From NCBI GenBank assembly GCA_007694115.1, contig RECJ01000191.1, forward strand, positions 1 to 53,803: a stretch of DNA of 53,803 nt, read 5' to 3'. This stretch comes from Leptolyngbya sp. DLM2.Bin27 (GTDB lineage Bacteria > Cyanobacteriota > Cyanobacteriia > Phormidesmidales > Phormidesmidaceae). A program made the translations under genes and the position numbers. The notes below the pieces were generated by a model. The model did no database searches, was not told where the DNA came from, and saw only the letters and a list, made by a program, of their open reading frames with translations. Below, piece after piece: positions 7,265 through 15,635 of this stretch (positions are counted from its first letter, which is position 1; each line of letters opens with the position of its first letter).

Positions 7265-8482
7265 ATGACTTTACTTCGCCAACCCCTCGTCTCTGGGCCG
7301 CTGATCAGCCGCCTGCTGATGTTGTTTAAACATGGCCTCAGCCTGTCGGTCATTTGGTGGCTGGTGGCGGTGCCCGCCCTGGCAGTCGAAATGCGGGTCG
7401 CCATTGGCGATCGCCTCAGTCGGGTCACCGTCGGTAGCTCAACTCCAGCCATAGTCAAGAATATGGCGGGCCAGGGGGTGGGGCAAATTCCCCAGGGGCG
7501 ATCGGTGGTGGTCACCCCCGATGGCGGCGGCGTGCGCCTGGCCGACTGGCGGGGGCAGGCCTTTTGGGTTGAGCCCACCAACGGTGGCTATATCTTTATT
7601 AGAGACAGTTGGTACCGGGGGCGGGTGCTGGTGGTGCCCACCGAGGGCGGCATTACCGCCGTTAACTGGGTTGATATCGAAGCTTACCTCTACGGCGTCG
7701 TTGGCAGTGAAATGCCCGCTAGCTGGCCCCATGAGGCGCTCAAGGCCCAGGCGGTGGCGGCGCGATCCTACGCCCTGTACCGGCGCGATCGCACCCGCAA
7801 CCAGCTGTTTGACGTGGGCACCACCACGGCCCACCAGGTCTACAAGGGGCTAGCGTCCGAGGCTCCCTCGGTGCATGCCGCCGTCAACGCTACCCAGGGC
7901 CAGGTGCTCACCCACGGGGGCCGCGTGATTGAGGCGGTGTTTCACTCGTCTTCCGGGGGCCACACTGAGAATTCTGAAGACATTTGGCAGCGACCCACCC
8001 CCTACCTGCGCGGTGTGGCCGACTTTGACCAAGAGGCCCCGGTGTTTCAATGGTCTGAGACTTTCTCCGCCCAGCAGCTGGCCCAGCGCATCACCGGCAT
8101 TGGCCAGCTCCGGTCGGTGGCGACCGAGCGGGCTACCCCCCGAGGCCGAGTGGTCTCTGCCCGTCTCCAGGGCACCCAGGGCAGCCGCACTCTCACCGGG
8201 GTTGAGCTGCGCCAGGCCCTGGGGCTGCGCAGCACGCTAATTTCCTTCAATATCTCAGGCGATACGATTCGCGTTAACGGGCGAGGCTTTGGCCACGGGC
8301 TGGGTATGAGCCAGTGGGGCGCACGCGGGTTGGCTACCCGAGGCCAAAATTATCAGCAAATCTTGACCCACTACTACCAGGGCACGGCACTGTCTAACCT
8401 GCGCCTAGCCACAGCCCAAAAGCAGGATGGGCCTGCGCCGCTGGTGGTTCCGGTGACGTTTGTGCCGGGGTTGGCACGCTGA
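7265..8482 (+). CDS. SpoIID/LytB domain protein, probable peptidoglycan lytic enzyme
   Basis: A 405-residue exported or membrane-anchored protein. A hydrophobic segment at residues 17-40 ends in AVPALAVE, a likely signal peptide. The SpoIID domain core GVVGSEMPASWPHEAL carries the conserved Glu149 that is catalytic in SpoIID lytic transglycosylases. The C-terminal GRGFGHGLGMSQWGARGLA motif is diagnostic of the family. In sporulating Firmicutes SpoIID acts with the amidase SpoIIP; here, in a non-sporulating cyanobacterium, the gene lies 157 bases after an amidase, so a similar division of labour in septal or lateral wall remodelling is inferred. A tRNA gene follows. Confidence 0.9.
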   Translation: MTLLRQPLVSGPLISRLLMLFKHGLSLSVIWWLVAVPALAVEMRVAIGDRLSRVTVGSSTPAIVKNMAGQGVGQIPQGRSVVVTPDGGGVRLADWRGQAFWVEPTNGGYIFIRDSWYRGRVLVVPTEGGITAVNWVDIEAYLYGVVGSEMPASWPHEALKAQAVAARSYALYRRDRTRNQLFDVGTTTAHQVYKGLASEAPSVHAAVNATQGQVLTHGGRVIEAVFHSSSGGHTENSEDIWQRPTPYLRGVADFDQEAPVFQWSETFSAQQLAQRITGIGQLRSVATERATPRGRVVSARLQGTQGSRTLTGVELRQALGLRSTLISFNISGDTIRVNGRGFGHGLGMSQWGARGLATRGQNYQQILTHYYQGTALSNLRLATAQKQDGPAPLVVPVTFVPGLAR

Positions 8483-8526
8483 GGTTGCGATCGCACCGCG
8501 CGATATGCTACTTTTTATGTCTGCCC

Positions 8527-8600
8527 GGACGTATAGCTCAGTTGGTTAGAGCACCACGTTGACATCGTGGGGGTCACTGGTTCGAGTCCAGTTACGTCCA
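8527..8600 (+). tRNA. tRNA-Val (GAC)
   Basis: A 74-base cloverleaf. The acceptor stem pairs GGACGTA with TACGTCC, the D-arm is GCTC-AGTTGGTTA-GAGC, the anticodon stem CCACG/CGTGG encloses the loop TTGACAT with anticodon GAC, and the T-arm contains GGTTCGAGTCC. The discriminator base is A. The 3' CCA is not encoded, as is common in cyanobacteria. Confidence 0.97.
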
Positions 8601-8934
8601 TTCTTTGAAAAGCTTGCCTTTTAAGGTTTTTGTCGCCTGTTCATTGGGTGCGATCGCACCGGCAGTGCCGCTTAGTGCAGGCTAGAGGAAAAGACGGGAT
8701 CGCCTGGCGTTTGTCCTGTATGTCAATGCATCACCCTCTGCGGCGTAGGTCAGCAACGATTCCTGGTCTCTGAGGCAGAAATAAACCCACCAATTAGCGA
8801 ACGCGGCACCCCTGGTATGACATTGAATTCCCTTGCGGCCTGCGGCCTGCTTACTTCTGCCTCAATCTACTAGCCCCTGACCCCTAGCCCCTGCCCCCCT
8901 CAACCAGGGTTGTTATCTATCTGCCCGCCAATAT
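8601..8934. other. Intergenic region with a small TIR-like inverted repeat
   Basis: No coding sequence is evident between the tRNA and the CPBP protease. The region contains a HIP1-type site and a pair of 10-base inverted sequences, TGAGGCAGAA at 8771-8780 and TTCTGCCTCA at 8855-8864, that bracket 74 bases. A low-complexity tract of CTAGCCCCTGACC-like units covers about 8870-8900. It may hold the terminator of the tRNA, but no T-run hairpin is obvious. Confidence 0.6.
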
Positions 8935-9576
8935 CTAGAGGCCCAAGGCGCTGTAGCCGCCGAGAAACAGCAGCCACACCGTCACCACCAGCCAGTGCAT
9001 GGCCGCCACAACCCACAGAGAACCTGACTTCCAGTAGGCGGCAGTGCAGATCAGCCCCAGCAGCGCCGCCGACAGCAAAAACACCGGGTCGGTAAAGGTG
9101 GCAAAGGCCATGGGGTAGAAGGTCATGGCGTTAAGCGGGTGCATGACCACAAACAGGCCCAGCATCGGCAGACCCAAACGCCAGCGCTTGCGATCGCTCA
9201 TGATCTCCGTCGGGTGGGGCAGCACCAGCACCCGCCAAAAGCCCTCTTCAATCAGAGCAGGCACCACCAGTGCCCGCCCCGCCAGCCGCAGCCCATCGCC
9301 CCAGGTGACATCGGCCAGGGTAGGAGTCAAGAAATTGCTGAGCAACCCCACAGGCACAATCACTAACCCCAGCGCCACCGTCAGCCCGGCGGCGATCAGC
9401 CAGTCTTGGCCCTGGGGCCGGGTGGTGATTGCCTGCTGCAACCGATGGCGGGTCAGCCTCAGGGCAATGTAAGCGCGCAGGCGAAGATATTGCAAAACAA
9501 AAATACGGTAGCAGCAATGGGGGACTGGCACTGAGGTCAGAGGTTTTGTGGGTAAAAACCCTCCGGCGTAGGGCAA
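8935..9576 (-). CDS. CPBP family glutamic-type intramembrane protease
   Basis: A protein of up to 213 residues with several hydrophobic segments, including 58-83, 130-160 and 165-205. The CPBP/CaaX-protease motif 1 EEGFWR is at residues 110-115 (EExxxR). A histidine in FVVMHPLNA and another in AAMHWLVV supply the later motifs. Members are membrane-embedded glutamic proteases or related abortive-infection/bacteriocin-immunity proteins; the substrate is unknown here. The first 50 residues are not hydrophobic and the true start may be downstream. It stands alone, converging on the tRNA gene. Confidence 0.85.
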   Translation of the reverse strand: MPYAGGFLPTKPLTSVPVPHCCYRIFVLQYLRLRAYIALRLTRHRLQQAITTRPQGQDWLIAAGLTVALGLVIVPVGLLSNFLTPTLADVTWGDGLRLAGRALVVPALIEEGFWRVLVLPHPTEIMSDRKRWRLGLPMLGLFVVMHPLNAMTFYPMAFATFTDPVFLLSAALLGLICTAAYWKSGSLWVVAAMHWLVVTVWLLFLGGYSALGL

Positions 9577-10021
9577 GCGCTGGCCGATTTCACTAGGACT
9601 ACCCTTCTATAGTAAACAGCTCGCCTCAGGCATAGGGGGGATACAGCCTACGGGCGGCGATGATCTCCTCCCTCTAGCCCCACTGCCAGACCCGGTGCCC
9701 TAGCCAAGGGTGCCGCTGAAACCATAGAGGGGTCGGGCGAGCTGATCTCCAGATTGGCCCCATGGGGGCGGCTGGGAGATGAGACGGCTGGAAAGCCGAC
9801 TGTTCTGGCTGCCTGTCTGGGGCCGCCTGACCCCAGAGCGGGTTGCCATGACCACCAAATTAGCCAATATTGAGAGGAATTAACTCGTCAGCCCTGGGAT
9901 TAATTGGGGCATGCTGACTAAAATCAATAGAGCCTGTTCTATTCTCGGCAATTCTTTTAGACTGCTTCTACACTCTCTGATCGATCCAGAGATTCATCCA
10001 GAAAATTCCTGAACGGTTGTC
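9577..10021. other. Divergent intergenic region upstream of the diguanylate cyclase
   Basis: About 445 bases separate the divergent CPBP protease and GGDEF genes. No open reading frame is credible. Several short palindromic GC-rich stretches occur between 9640 and 9860, compatible with an untranslated leader or small RNA. I could not match the c-di-GMP (GEMM) or cobalamin riboswitch consensus to it. An AT-richer stretch at 9860-10010 is a likely promoter region for the downstream gene. Confidence 0.4.
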
Positions 10022-11893
10022 ATGTCTGCTGCGGCTGAATCAGAGTCAGAACCTAATGCGGCCTATGGGTCTGCGGCAGCCCCTCGCCCCCAAAAGGCTA
10101 GCGCCAATTACCCGATGGCGATCTCTCAGCCAGAGCAAAAGCTGTTTGAGGCGGCCCTTGATGCCATGCTCATTGCCGACAATGAGGGCTACTACGTCGC
10201 AGCTAACCCGGCGGCCTGCGAGCTGTTAGAGCTGCCTCGGCAGGCGATAGTGGGGCGACGATTGGCCGACTTTTTGCCCCCTGAGATTGATTTTGCCACG
10301 CTGTGGCGAGAGTTTTTGGTGGCCGGACAAGAGCGTGGCGAGCAGCAGATCCGGCTCGACAGCGGCAGGGTTAAGCGGGTCGAGTTTTCGGCTACGGCCC
10401 ACGTCTACCCCAACTACCACCTATCGATTTGGCGCGATATTACCGCCCGCCAGCAGGCCGAGGCCGAGCGCGATGCCCTGTCGAGACAGCTAGAGCAGTG
10501 GGTGATCAGCAGCGCTGAAAAGCTGGAGCTAACTGAGTCTGAGCTGCGATCGCAGCAGCAGCGCACCGACAGCATTCTCAACTCCCTAGAGTGCGTCGTG
10601 TGGTCGGTCAACCCCGAAACCCTAGAGACCATCTACGTCAATGCTACCGCCGAGAAACTCTACGGCTATTCGCCAGAGGCGTTTTTAGCCAGTGCTGACC
10701 TGTGGTTTAGAAGTGTTTACCCCGACGATTTGCCGCTGCTGATGGCCGATGTGAGCGCGCTGCCCACAATTGGCAAAACCGACCGTGAGTTTCGGGTGAT
10801 TCGAGCCGATGGCGAAATTCGTTGGGTGCGCGGCCAAGCCCGACTGGTGCGCAACGAGGCGGGCCAACCGATTCGCATTGATGGCACGACCGTAGACATT
10901 AGCGATCGCAAGCGAACCGAGCTAGTGCTCAAAAATCACCAGGCTACCCAGCAGGCCATCTTAACGGCTATCCCCGACCTGCTGATGCGAGTCAACCGCG
11001 ATGGCCAAATTCTCGACTTGATCTCGGGGGGCGAAATCACCCTCTACGGCCCCATCGAGCCCCACAAGCGCCAGTCGATCTATCAAAATTTTCCCAAAGA
11101 CTTAGCCGACCAGCGCATGCACTATATGCAGCTGGCCCTCAAGACCGGCAGCTGCCAGTACTACGAGCACACCATAGAGCTAAACGGCAAACTTTGCTAC
11201 GAAGAGTCTCGGGTGGTGCCCCTCAACGACACCGAGGTGCTGATCATTGTGCGCGACATTACCGAGCGCAAGCAGGCCGAGGCCACCCAGACTGAGCTAA
11301 ATCACAAGCTTCAGATCGTCAACGCCGAGCTCAACCGCCTGGCCACCGTAGACGGGCTCACCCAAATTGCCAACCGCCGCAGTTTTGATCAGGCCCTCGA
11401 CCTGGAGTGGCAGCGGGCCCGCCGTCAGCAAAAACTGCTTGCGCTGATTCTCTGCGACATTGACTACTTTAAGCCCTACAACGACAACTACGGGCACCTA
11501 GCGGGCGATGACTGCCTACGCCAGGTGGCCCAGGTGCTCGGCATGGCCATGCGTCGTTCTGGCGATCTGGCGGCCCGCTATGGGGGCGAAGAATTTGTGC
11601 TGCTGTTGCCCGACACCGACCTCGATGGCGCGTTGCAGGTGGTCGAATCTATTCAAACCACCCTGGCTGAACGTCGCCTGCCCCACGCCTACTCAGAGAT
11701 TGGCCCGGTCTTGACCCTGAGTTTTGGTCTGGTGTGTCACCGCCCTGCGGTCAAAGAGCACTCTCCCCGCGAGTTGGTGCACCGGGCCGATCTGGCGCTC
11801 TACGAGGCCAAGGCCCAGGGGCGCAATCGCTACGTGGTCAGCGCCGCCAACGACGCCAGCGCCACCCCCCCAAGGCGGCCTAAACGGTCTTAA
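10022..11893 (+). CDS. PAS-PAS-PAS-GGDEF diguanylate cyclase
   Basis: A 623-residue soluble signalling protein that should make cyclic di-GMP from two GTP. A first PAS domain covers about residues 35-145 (AALDAMLIADNEGYYVAANPAAC), a glutamine-rich coiled segment follows to 185, a PAS-PAC covers 188-305 (FRVIRADGEIRWVRGQARL), and a third PAS covers 305-425. The GGDEF domain spans 440-600 and its active site is the intact variant GGEEF at 521-525. RSGD at 512-515 is a canonical RxxD inhibitory site five residues upstream, so product feedback is likely. There are no membrane segments, so the sensed signal should be cytoplasmic. The ATG at 10022 was taken as start. Confidence 0.93.
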   Translation: MSAAAESESEPNAAYGSAAAPRPQKASANYPMAISQPEQKLFEAALDAMLIADNEGYYVAANPAACELLELPRQAIVGRRLADFLPPEIDFATLWREFLVAGQERGEQQIRLDSGRVKRVEFSATAHVYPNYHLSIWRDITARQQAEAERDALSRQLEQWVISSAEKLELTESELRSQQQRTDSILNSLECVVWSVNPETLETIYVNATAEKLYGYSPEAFLASADLWFRSVYPDDLPLLMADVSALPTIGKTDREFRVIRADGEIRWVRGQARLVRNEAGQPIRIDGTTVDISDRKRTELVLKNHQATQQAILTAIPDLLMRVNRDGQILDLISGGEITLYGPIEPHKRQSIYQNFPKDLADQRMHYMQLALKTGSCQYYEHTIELNGKLCYEESRVVPLNDTEVLIIVRDITERKQAEATQTELNHKLQIVNAELNRLATVDGLTQIANRRSFDQALDLEWQRARRQQKLLALILCDIDYFKPYNDNYGHLAGDDCLRQVAQVLGMAMRRSGDLAARYGGEEFVLLLPDTDLDGALQVVESIQTTLAERRLPHAYSEIGPVLTLSFGLVCHRPAVKEHSPRELVHRADLALYEAKAQGRNRYVVSAANDASATPPRRPKRS

Positions 11894-11903
11894 ACCTACC
11901 TGG

Positions 11904-12635
11904 TCAGACCCCCTGGGGGGTCTCTTGCCACAGCTGGGTGGTCTGGCGCAGGCTGCGGTAGTCGCCATTGCCGATAATCAGGTGGTCGAGCACCGGCACG
12001 GCTAAAATCTGCGCCCCCTGCAACAGCTGCCGGGTGAGGGAGAGATCGTCTGAAGAGGGCTCTAGATTGCCGCTGGGGTGATTGTGCGCCACGATGCAGC
12101 GCACCGCTCCGTGGCGAATCACTGTCTTAAAAATTTCTCGCGGATGGGCTAGGGTTTCGGTGGCGGTGCCAATGGTAATCACCCGGGTACCGATCAGCCG
12201 ATGGCGCACGTCGAGCAGCACCACGGCAAACCGCTCCTGGGCTTGCCACATCAGTTCGTGGCTGAGGGCTGCAGCTGCGATCGCAGGGTCATCCACCACG
12301 GTTTTTTCTGGTGGAATCGCCTGGAGCACCCGTTTGCCTAGCTCGATGGCGGCTAGTATAGTTGTGGCCTTAGCGGGGCCGACCCCAGAGATTTGCTCGA
12401 GGTCGTGGGCCGACACGTCGCGCAGCGAGGTCAGCGGGTCGCGCTGATTTTGGCCCATCTCTTGCAAAATCAGCTGGCCCAGGCCCACCGCCGACAGTTT
12501 GCCCGGCCCCTGGCCAGTGCCGAGAAGAATGGCGAGTAACTCTGCGGTCGATAGGCTCTTGGCCCCGTAGGACAGCAGCCGTTCCCGGGGACGTTCGCCC
12601 GACGGCAGGTCAAGCACACGGACGTGGTAGGTCAT
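11904..12635 (-). CDS. radC: RadC/JAB-domain DNA repair family protein
   Basis: A 243-residue RadC (UPF0758) protein. The N-terminal region contains a helix-hairpin-helix ([15 protein letters not shown]), and the C-terminal JAMM/MPN metalloprotease-like domain has the full metal signature HNHPSGN with His184, His186 and Asp197 (HxHx10D). The opening [33 protein letters not shown] is characteristic (read here in pieces). The historical link to recombinational repair is weak and the biochemical activity is unsettled. It converges with the diguanylate cyclase, with only ten bases between stop codons, and is divergent from the DUF1824 gene. Confidence 0.94.
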   Translation of the reverse strand: MTYHVRVLDLPSGERPRERLLSYGAKSLSTAELLAILLGTGQGPGKLSAVGLGQLILQEMGQNQRDPLTSLRDVSAHDLEQISGVGPAKATTILAAIELGKRVLQAIPPEKTVVDDPAIAAAALSHELMWQAQERFAVVLLDVRHRLIGTRVITIGTATETLAHPREIFKTVIRHGAVRCIVAHNHPSGNLEPSSDDLSLTRQLLQGAQILAVPVLDHLIIGNGDYRSLRQTTQLWQETPQGV

Positions 12636-12726
12636 AGTGGCACCTCTGACAACTGGGCCAGCGGCCCACTGCTAGTAAGCCCAAAGATTTCCCCGACAAA
12701 ACCACCCCTCTGACAAGCGCCCGCCC

Positions 12727-13269
12727 ATGACACCGCCGACCCCGACCGCCGCTGACATTGTGGCCATCCGCCAGCGACTGAGCCAGTTTAGCCGTCTCAC
12801 CACCCCACCCCACCTCAGCGCCGCTGTTGCCGCCCAGGTGCGAGACGATATTCGCAGCTTTAACGAATGGTCTGACTACCAAACCCTCGGCATCTGCGCC
12901 GATACCCTGGCCGCAGGGCACCAGGCCCTAGAGTTGTTTTTGGCGGCCCTTGGGGTTGCAGTCAGCCTTGACCTGCCCGCCCGCGAAGGGCCGATATACC
13001 TCAAGTTCAACACCCTCAAAGGGGCCTGGTATCTAGATGACTACAGCGGCATGTCGCGGGGCGTGCTGATTACCTTTCACACCTCTGAACCAGAGCTAGC
13101 TGAGCTGGCTGGCACCTACGGGCCATTCTCCTTCGATCTGTTTGCTGACCCACCCACCTACCCATCCACTCTCCCTACCAGCCCCCCGATCCCCACTCGC
13201 GGCTGTGCTCCGGGGCCGATGCAATCGGAATCGCCCGGGGAATATCCTGGATCACCTGCACCTGAATAA
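12727..13269 (+). CDS. DUF1824 family protein
   Basis: A 180-residue cyanobacterial DUF1824 protein. The family core runs to about residue 140 and includes FNEWSDYQTLGICAD and IYLKFNTLKGAWYLDDYSG, ending GPFSFDLFA. The function is unknown. The last 40 residues (PPTYPSTLPTSPP onward) are low-complexity. They are encoded first by an ACCCACCCAC-type intergenic repeat and then by the antisense of the neighbouring AMIN gene, so they look like an accidental extension after loss of the original stop. The gene overlaps the 3' end of that neighbour by 95 bases, tail to tail. Confidence 0.82.
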   Translation: MTPPTPTAADIVAIRQRLSQFSRLTTPPHLSAAVAAQVRDDIRSFNEWSDYQTLGICADTLAAGHQALELFLAALGVAVSLDLPAREGPIYLKFNTLKGAWYLDDYSGMSRGVLITFHTSEPELAELAGTYGPFSFDLFADPPTYPSTLPTSPPIPTRGCAPGPMQSESPGEYPGSPAPE

Positions 13270-15283
13270 TCTGGTTGGGCTCAATCACAACGTGCTGCGG
13301 TGCGGTGCCCACCATGGTGGTGGCTCCGACGATGGCACCGCCCACCAGGCCAATGCCGCTAAAGCCCGTGACTAACAGCAGGGCCAGGGCACCGAGACCA
13401 GCCCCCGCCGCCACCCGAGGCGTAGTGATATCGGGGCTGCCGATCAGATAGTCAGAGGTGGTAGAGAAGGCAACCTGCTGCCCGGCGGGGGCGATCAGCA
13501 TTTTGCTGACCCACTGTTGGCCCCGGGGGGTCGACTCAAACTGGCCGATTAGCTGACTGCCGGCGGGGGCGACAATGCCGTTGGTGATCGGGTCGCGAAT
13601 GTCTTGGGCCAGCAATAGCACCTGGTTTTGGCTGGAGCTGGTGTTTAGATTCAGGGCTTCATTGCCGACGTAGCGCAGCTCTAAGACCGTGCCCGCCGCC
13701 ACCAGGGTGTCGGGCGAAATTGGCCGCTCTGCCGGGGCTGGGTTGAGGGCATCGGGGGAGGCGGGCTGGCCGCCGTTGGGTAGGGGGGTGCCAAAGAGAA
13801 TGGGCTGTCCGGCGGCAGCCACCGTGACGGGGGGCTCAGGGGGTACTACCGTGCCCTGCACCGTGGCGTTGGGGGCAGTGGGCACCGCCAGCCGGTTGGG
13901 GTCGTTCAACTCTACCGGCACGGTGGCTATCGGCGGTGGCTCTTGGTTTAGGACACTGGGGTCGCTGGGCTGCCCTAGCCCAGCGATCTCAGGCTGAGGG
14001 CGGCCCGGTGGGTCAACGGCAATCACCGCTGCCGACTCGCTGGTCGAAGGGGCCGCGACGGGCGGCTCAACGGCGATGGCCTCCGGGCTGGCTTCAGGGC
14101 TGGCCTCAGGCACAGCGGCGGCGGCGGCGGTGGCCGGGGGCTCAACGGCAATTGCCTCAGGCCGTTGATCGGGTGCGATCGCAGGCGACAGTTCTGGGTC
14201 TGCTTCTAGATCGGGGTCTGAAAAAGCTGCTGGGGGGGTCACCGCAATGGGAATCCCGCTGGTTTCAGCATCGATGGTGGCTACGGCCTCTGGTTCGGGG
14301 GCGGCCCGCTCAGGCGGCAATGCCTCTGGTTCTAGGGCTGGGGCCACGGCCACGGTCGGCTCAGGGGGTGCCGAGGCGGGGCCAACGGCCAACGGTGGGG
14401 GTTCTAGGGTCAACACCGCCGATACCCCGGCCGGAGGTGCCTCTGGAGGCAGGGTTGCGATGCCCGCCGCTGGGGGAGTGCTAACCGCTACGGGCGGCTC
14501 TGGCGATGTAGTGGTTGGGGCGGTGGTGGCCACTGGGCCAACCGCCGCGTCTAGCTCAGCCAGACTGGGCACCGTCACCTGCTCGCCAGAACGCCCCAGG
14601 TTAAACGGGTCTAAGGGCAAAGTCTCGGGCAGGTTGGTCAGGTTATTGATATCGCTGGGCAGCATTAGGTTGGCTGCCGAGGTGCTCAGCCGCCCCCTTC
14701 CCGCCGCCGGGAAGCCGAGTCTGGGGTCATTACCGGGCATAACCGGCAGCTCAACAATCATGGGAGAGCTGCCGGGCGCAGCTAAAGCCGGCCCGCCCCC
14801 GGCCACCAGGGCAGTCAAAACCCAGCGAGTTTGATCCGCCGCTGCGATCGGCGCAGCCTGGCCGGCGGGGGCTAACGCCACCAGGCTGGCCCCGTCAGCA
14901 GTCAGCACAGCATTGGGGGCCAACTCTAGCACCACCACGGTGTCGTCATTCACCTGACTGAGGCGCACCTGGCTGACGGCACCGCTGTAGGTCTGCTGGG
15001 GCGTCACCGCCCCCACCTGGGTTTGGGGAATGGTGAGCACAATGCGAGCCGGATTTGTCTCAACGGCATATTGAGGGATAACGCCGCTGGGTAGGGTCAG
15101 GGTCAACTGCTGACTGGCCGGGTCAAACTGCCAGGCGGTGAGGGTGCTGGCCTGGGCAGCGGGGCACATCATGAGCAATGTCGAGGCCATCAGCCCTACC
15201 CCCGCCCAGCCCCCCAGCTGTGGGCTCCCAAAAGCTGGGCCAGCGGTTCGACGTGATGAAAAAACGTGGGTGGGGTGTTCCAT
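13175..15283 (-). CDS. AMIN-domain envelope protein with proline-rich linker and TrbI/VirB10-like C-terminus
   Basis: A 702-residue predicted envelope protein. A signal peptide or anchor is likely at residues 25-46 (VGLMASTLLMMCPAAQAS). Residues 48-130 form an AMIN domain (LTAWQFDPASQQLTLTLPSG, RIVLTIPQT), a module that targets proteins to peptidoglycan or the outer membrane. A Pro/Ala/Glu-rich linker, probably disordered, fills about 190-510. The last 170 residues (TVLELRYVGNEALNL, GIVAPAGSQLIGQFE, then a glycine-rich hydrophobic stretch, then VVIEPNQIIQVQVIQDI) resemble the TrbI/VirB10 channel-domain fold. A structural envelope role, possibly periplasm-spanning, is inferred. No type IV secretion genes are nearby. 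Confidence 0.75.
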   Translation of the reverse strand: MEHPTHVFSSRRTAGPAFGSPQLGGWAGVGLMASTLLMMCPAAQASTLTAWQFDPASQQLTLTLPSGVIPQYAVETNPARIVLTIPQTQVGAVTPQQTYSGAVSQVRLSQVNDDTVVVLELAPNAVLTADGASLVALAPAGQAAPIAAADQTRWVLTALVAGGGPALAAPGSSPMIVELPVMPGNDPRLGFPAAGRGRLSTSAANLMLPSDINNLTNLPETLPLDPFNLGRSGEQVTVPSLAELDAAVGPVATTAPTTTSPEPPVAVSTPPAAGIATLPPEAPPAGVSAVLTLEPPPLAVGPASAPPEPTVAVAPALEPEALPPERAAPEPEAVATIDAETSGIPIAVTPPAAFSDPDLEADPELSPAIAPDQRPEAIAVEPPATAAAAAVPEASPEASPEAIAVEPPVAAPSTSESAAVIAVDPPGRPQPEIAGLGQPSDPSVLNQEPPPIATVPVELNDPNRLAVPTAPNATVQGTVVPPEPPVTVAAAGQPILFGTPLPNGGQPASPDALNPAPAERPISPDTLVAAGTVLELRYVGNEALNLNTSSSQNQVLLLAQDIRDPITNGIVAPAGSQLIGQFESTPRGQQWVSKMLIAPAGQQVAFSTTSDYLIGSPDITTPRVAAGAGLGALALLLVTGFSGIGLVGGAIVGATTMVGTAPQHVVIEPNQIIQVQVIQDIPRAIPIASAPEHSREWGSGGW

Positions 15284-15635
15284 GGGTGCTATTTCCCTCG
15301 GTGCGGTGTGAGTAGCAGTAGCTGCAAAGGCTAGCTTTTGTCAGCAAACGCTAGATGCAGCGGCGGCACCCGGTAAAGCTAGCCTAAATACGGCATCAGC
15401 CTGAAGCATAACTAAGGATACGCACAATTTTTAGAATTGCAAGCGGAATCTCGGGAGTGGATAGATAGGCAATTGGGGAACAAGCGGGATGGCGATCGCG
15501 TCGCGTAGATCAGCACTATTGTCCAGTTGGGGTTAAGCAACGTTACGTCGTGGTCTAGACCACTGCCAATGGGGCACCCTAGGCAAATCGCGCTCGCACC
15601 CCTTGACTTTACCTTGACTTTGGAGACAGCAAACC
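15284..15635. other. Divergent intergenic region between AMIN and COP23 genes
   Basis: About 350 bases hold the promoters of two divergently transcribed envelope-protein genes. A HIP1 octamer GCGATCGC is present near 15492. I could not define convincing -35/-10 pairs, and no ORF is credible. Confidence 0.5.

Noticed and set aside
9577-10021. Possible c-di-GMP or cobalamin riboswitch ahead of the diguanylate cyclase
   Set aside because: I could not match the conserved GEMM core or B12 box; the hairpins there are short and unspecific.
13936-14834. Two plus-strand frames (182 and 195 codons) opposite the AMIN gene
   Set aside because: They mirror the proline/alanine-rich linker; composition is low-complexity and no ribosome-binding site stands out.
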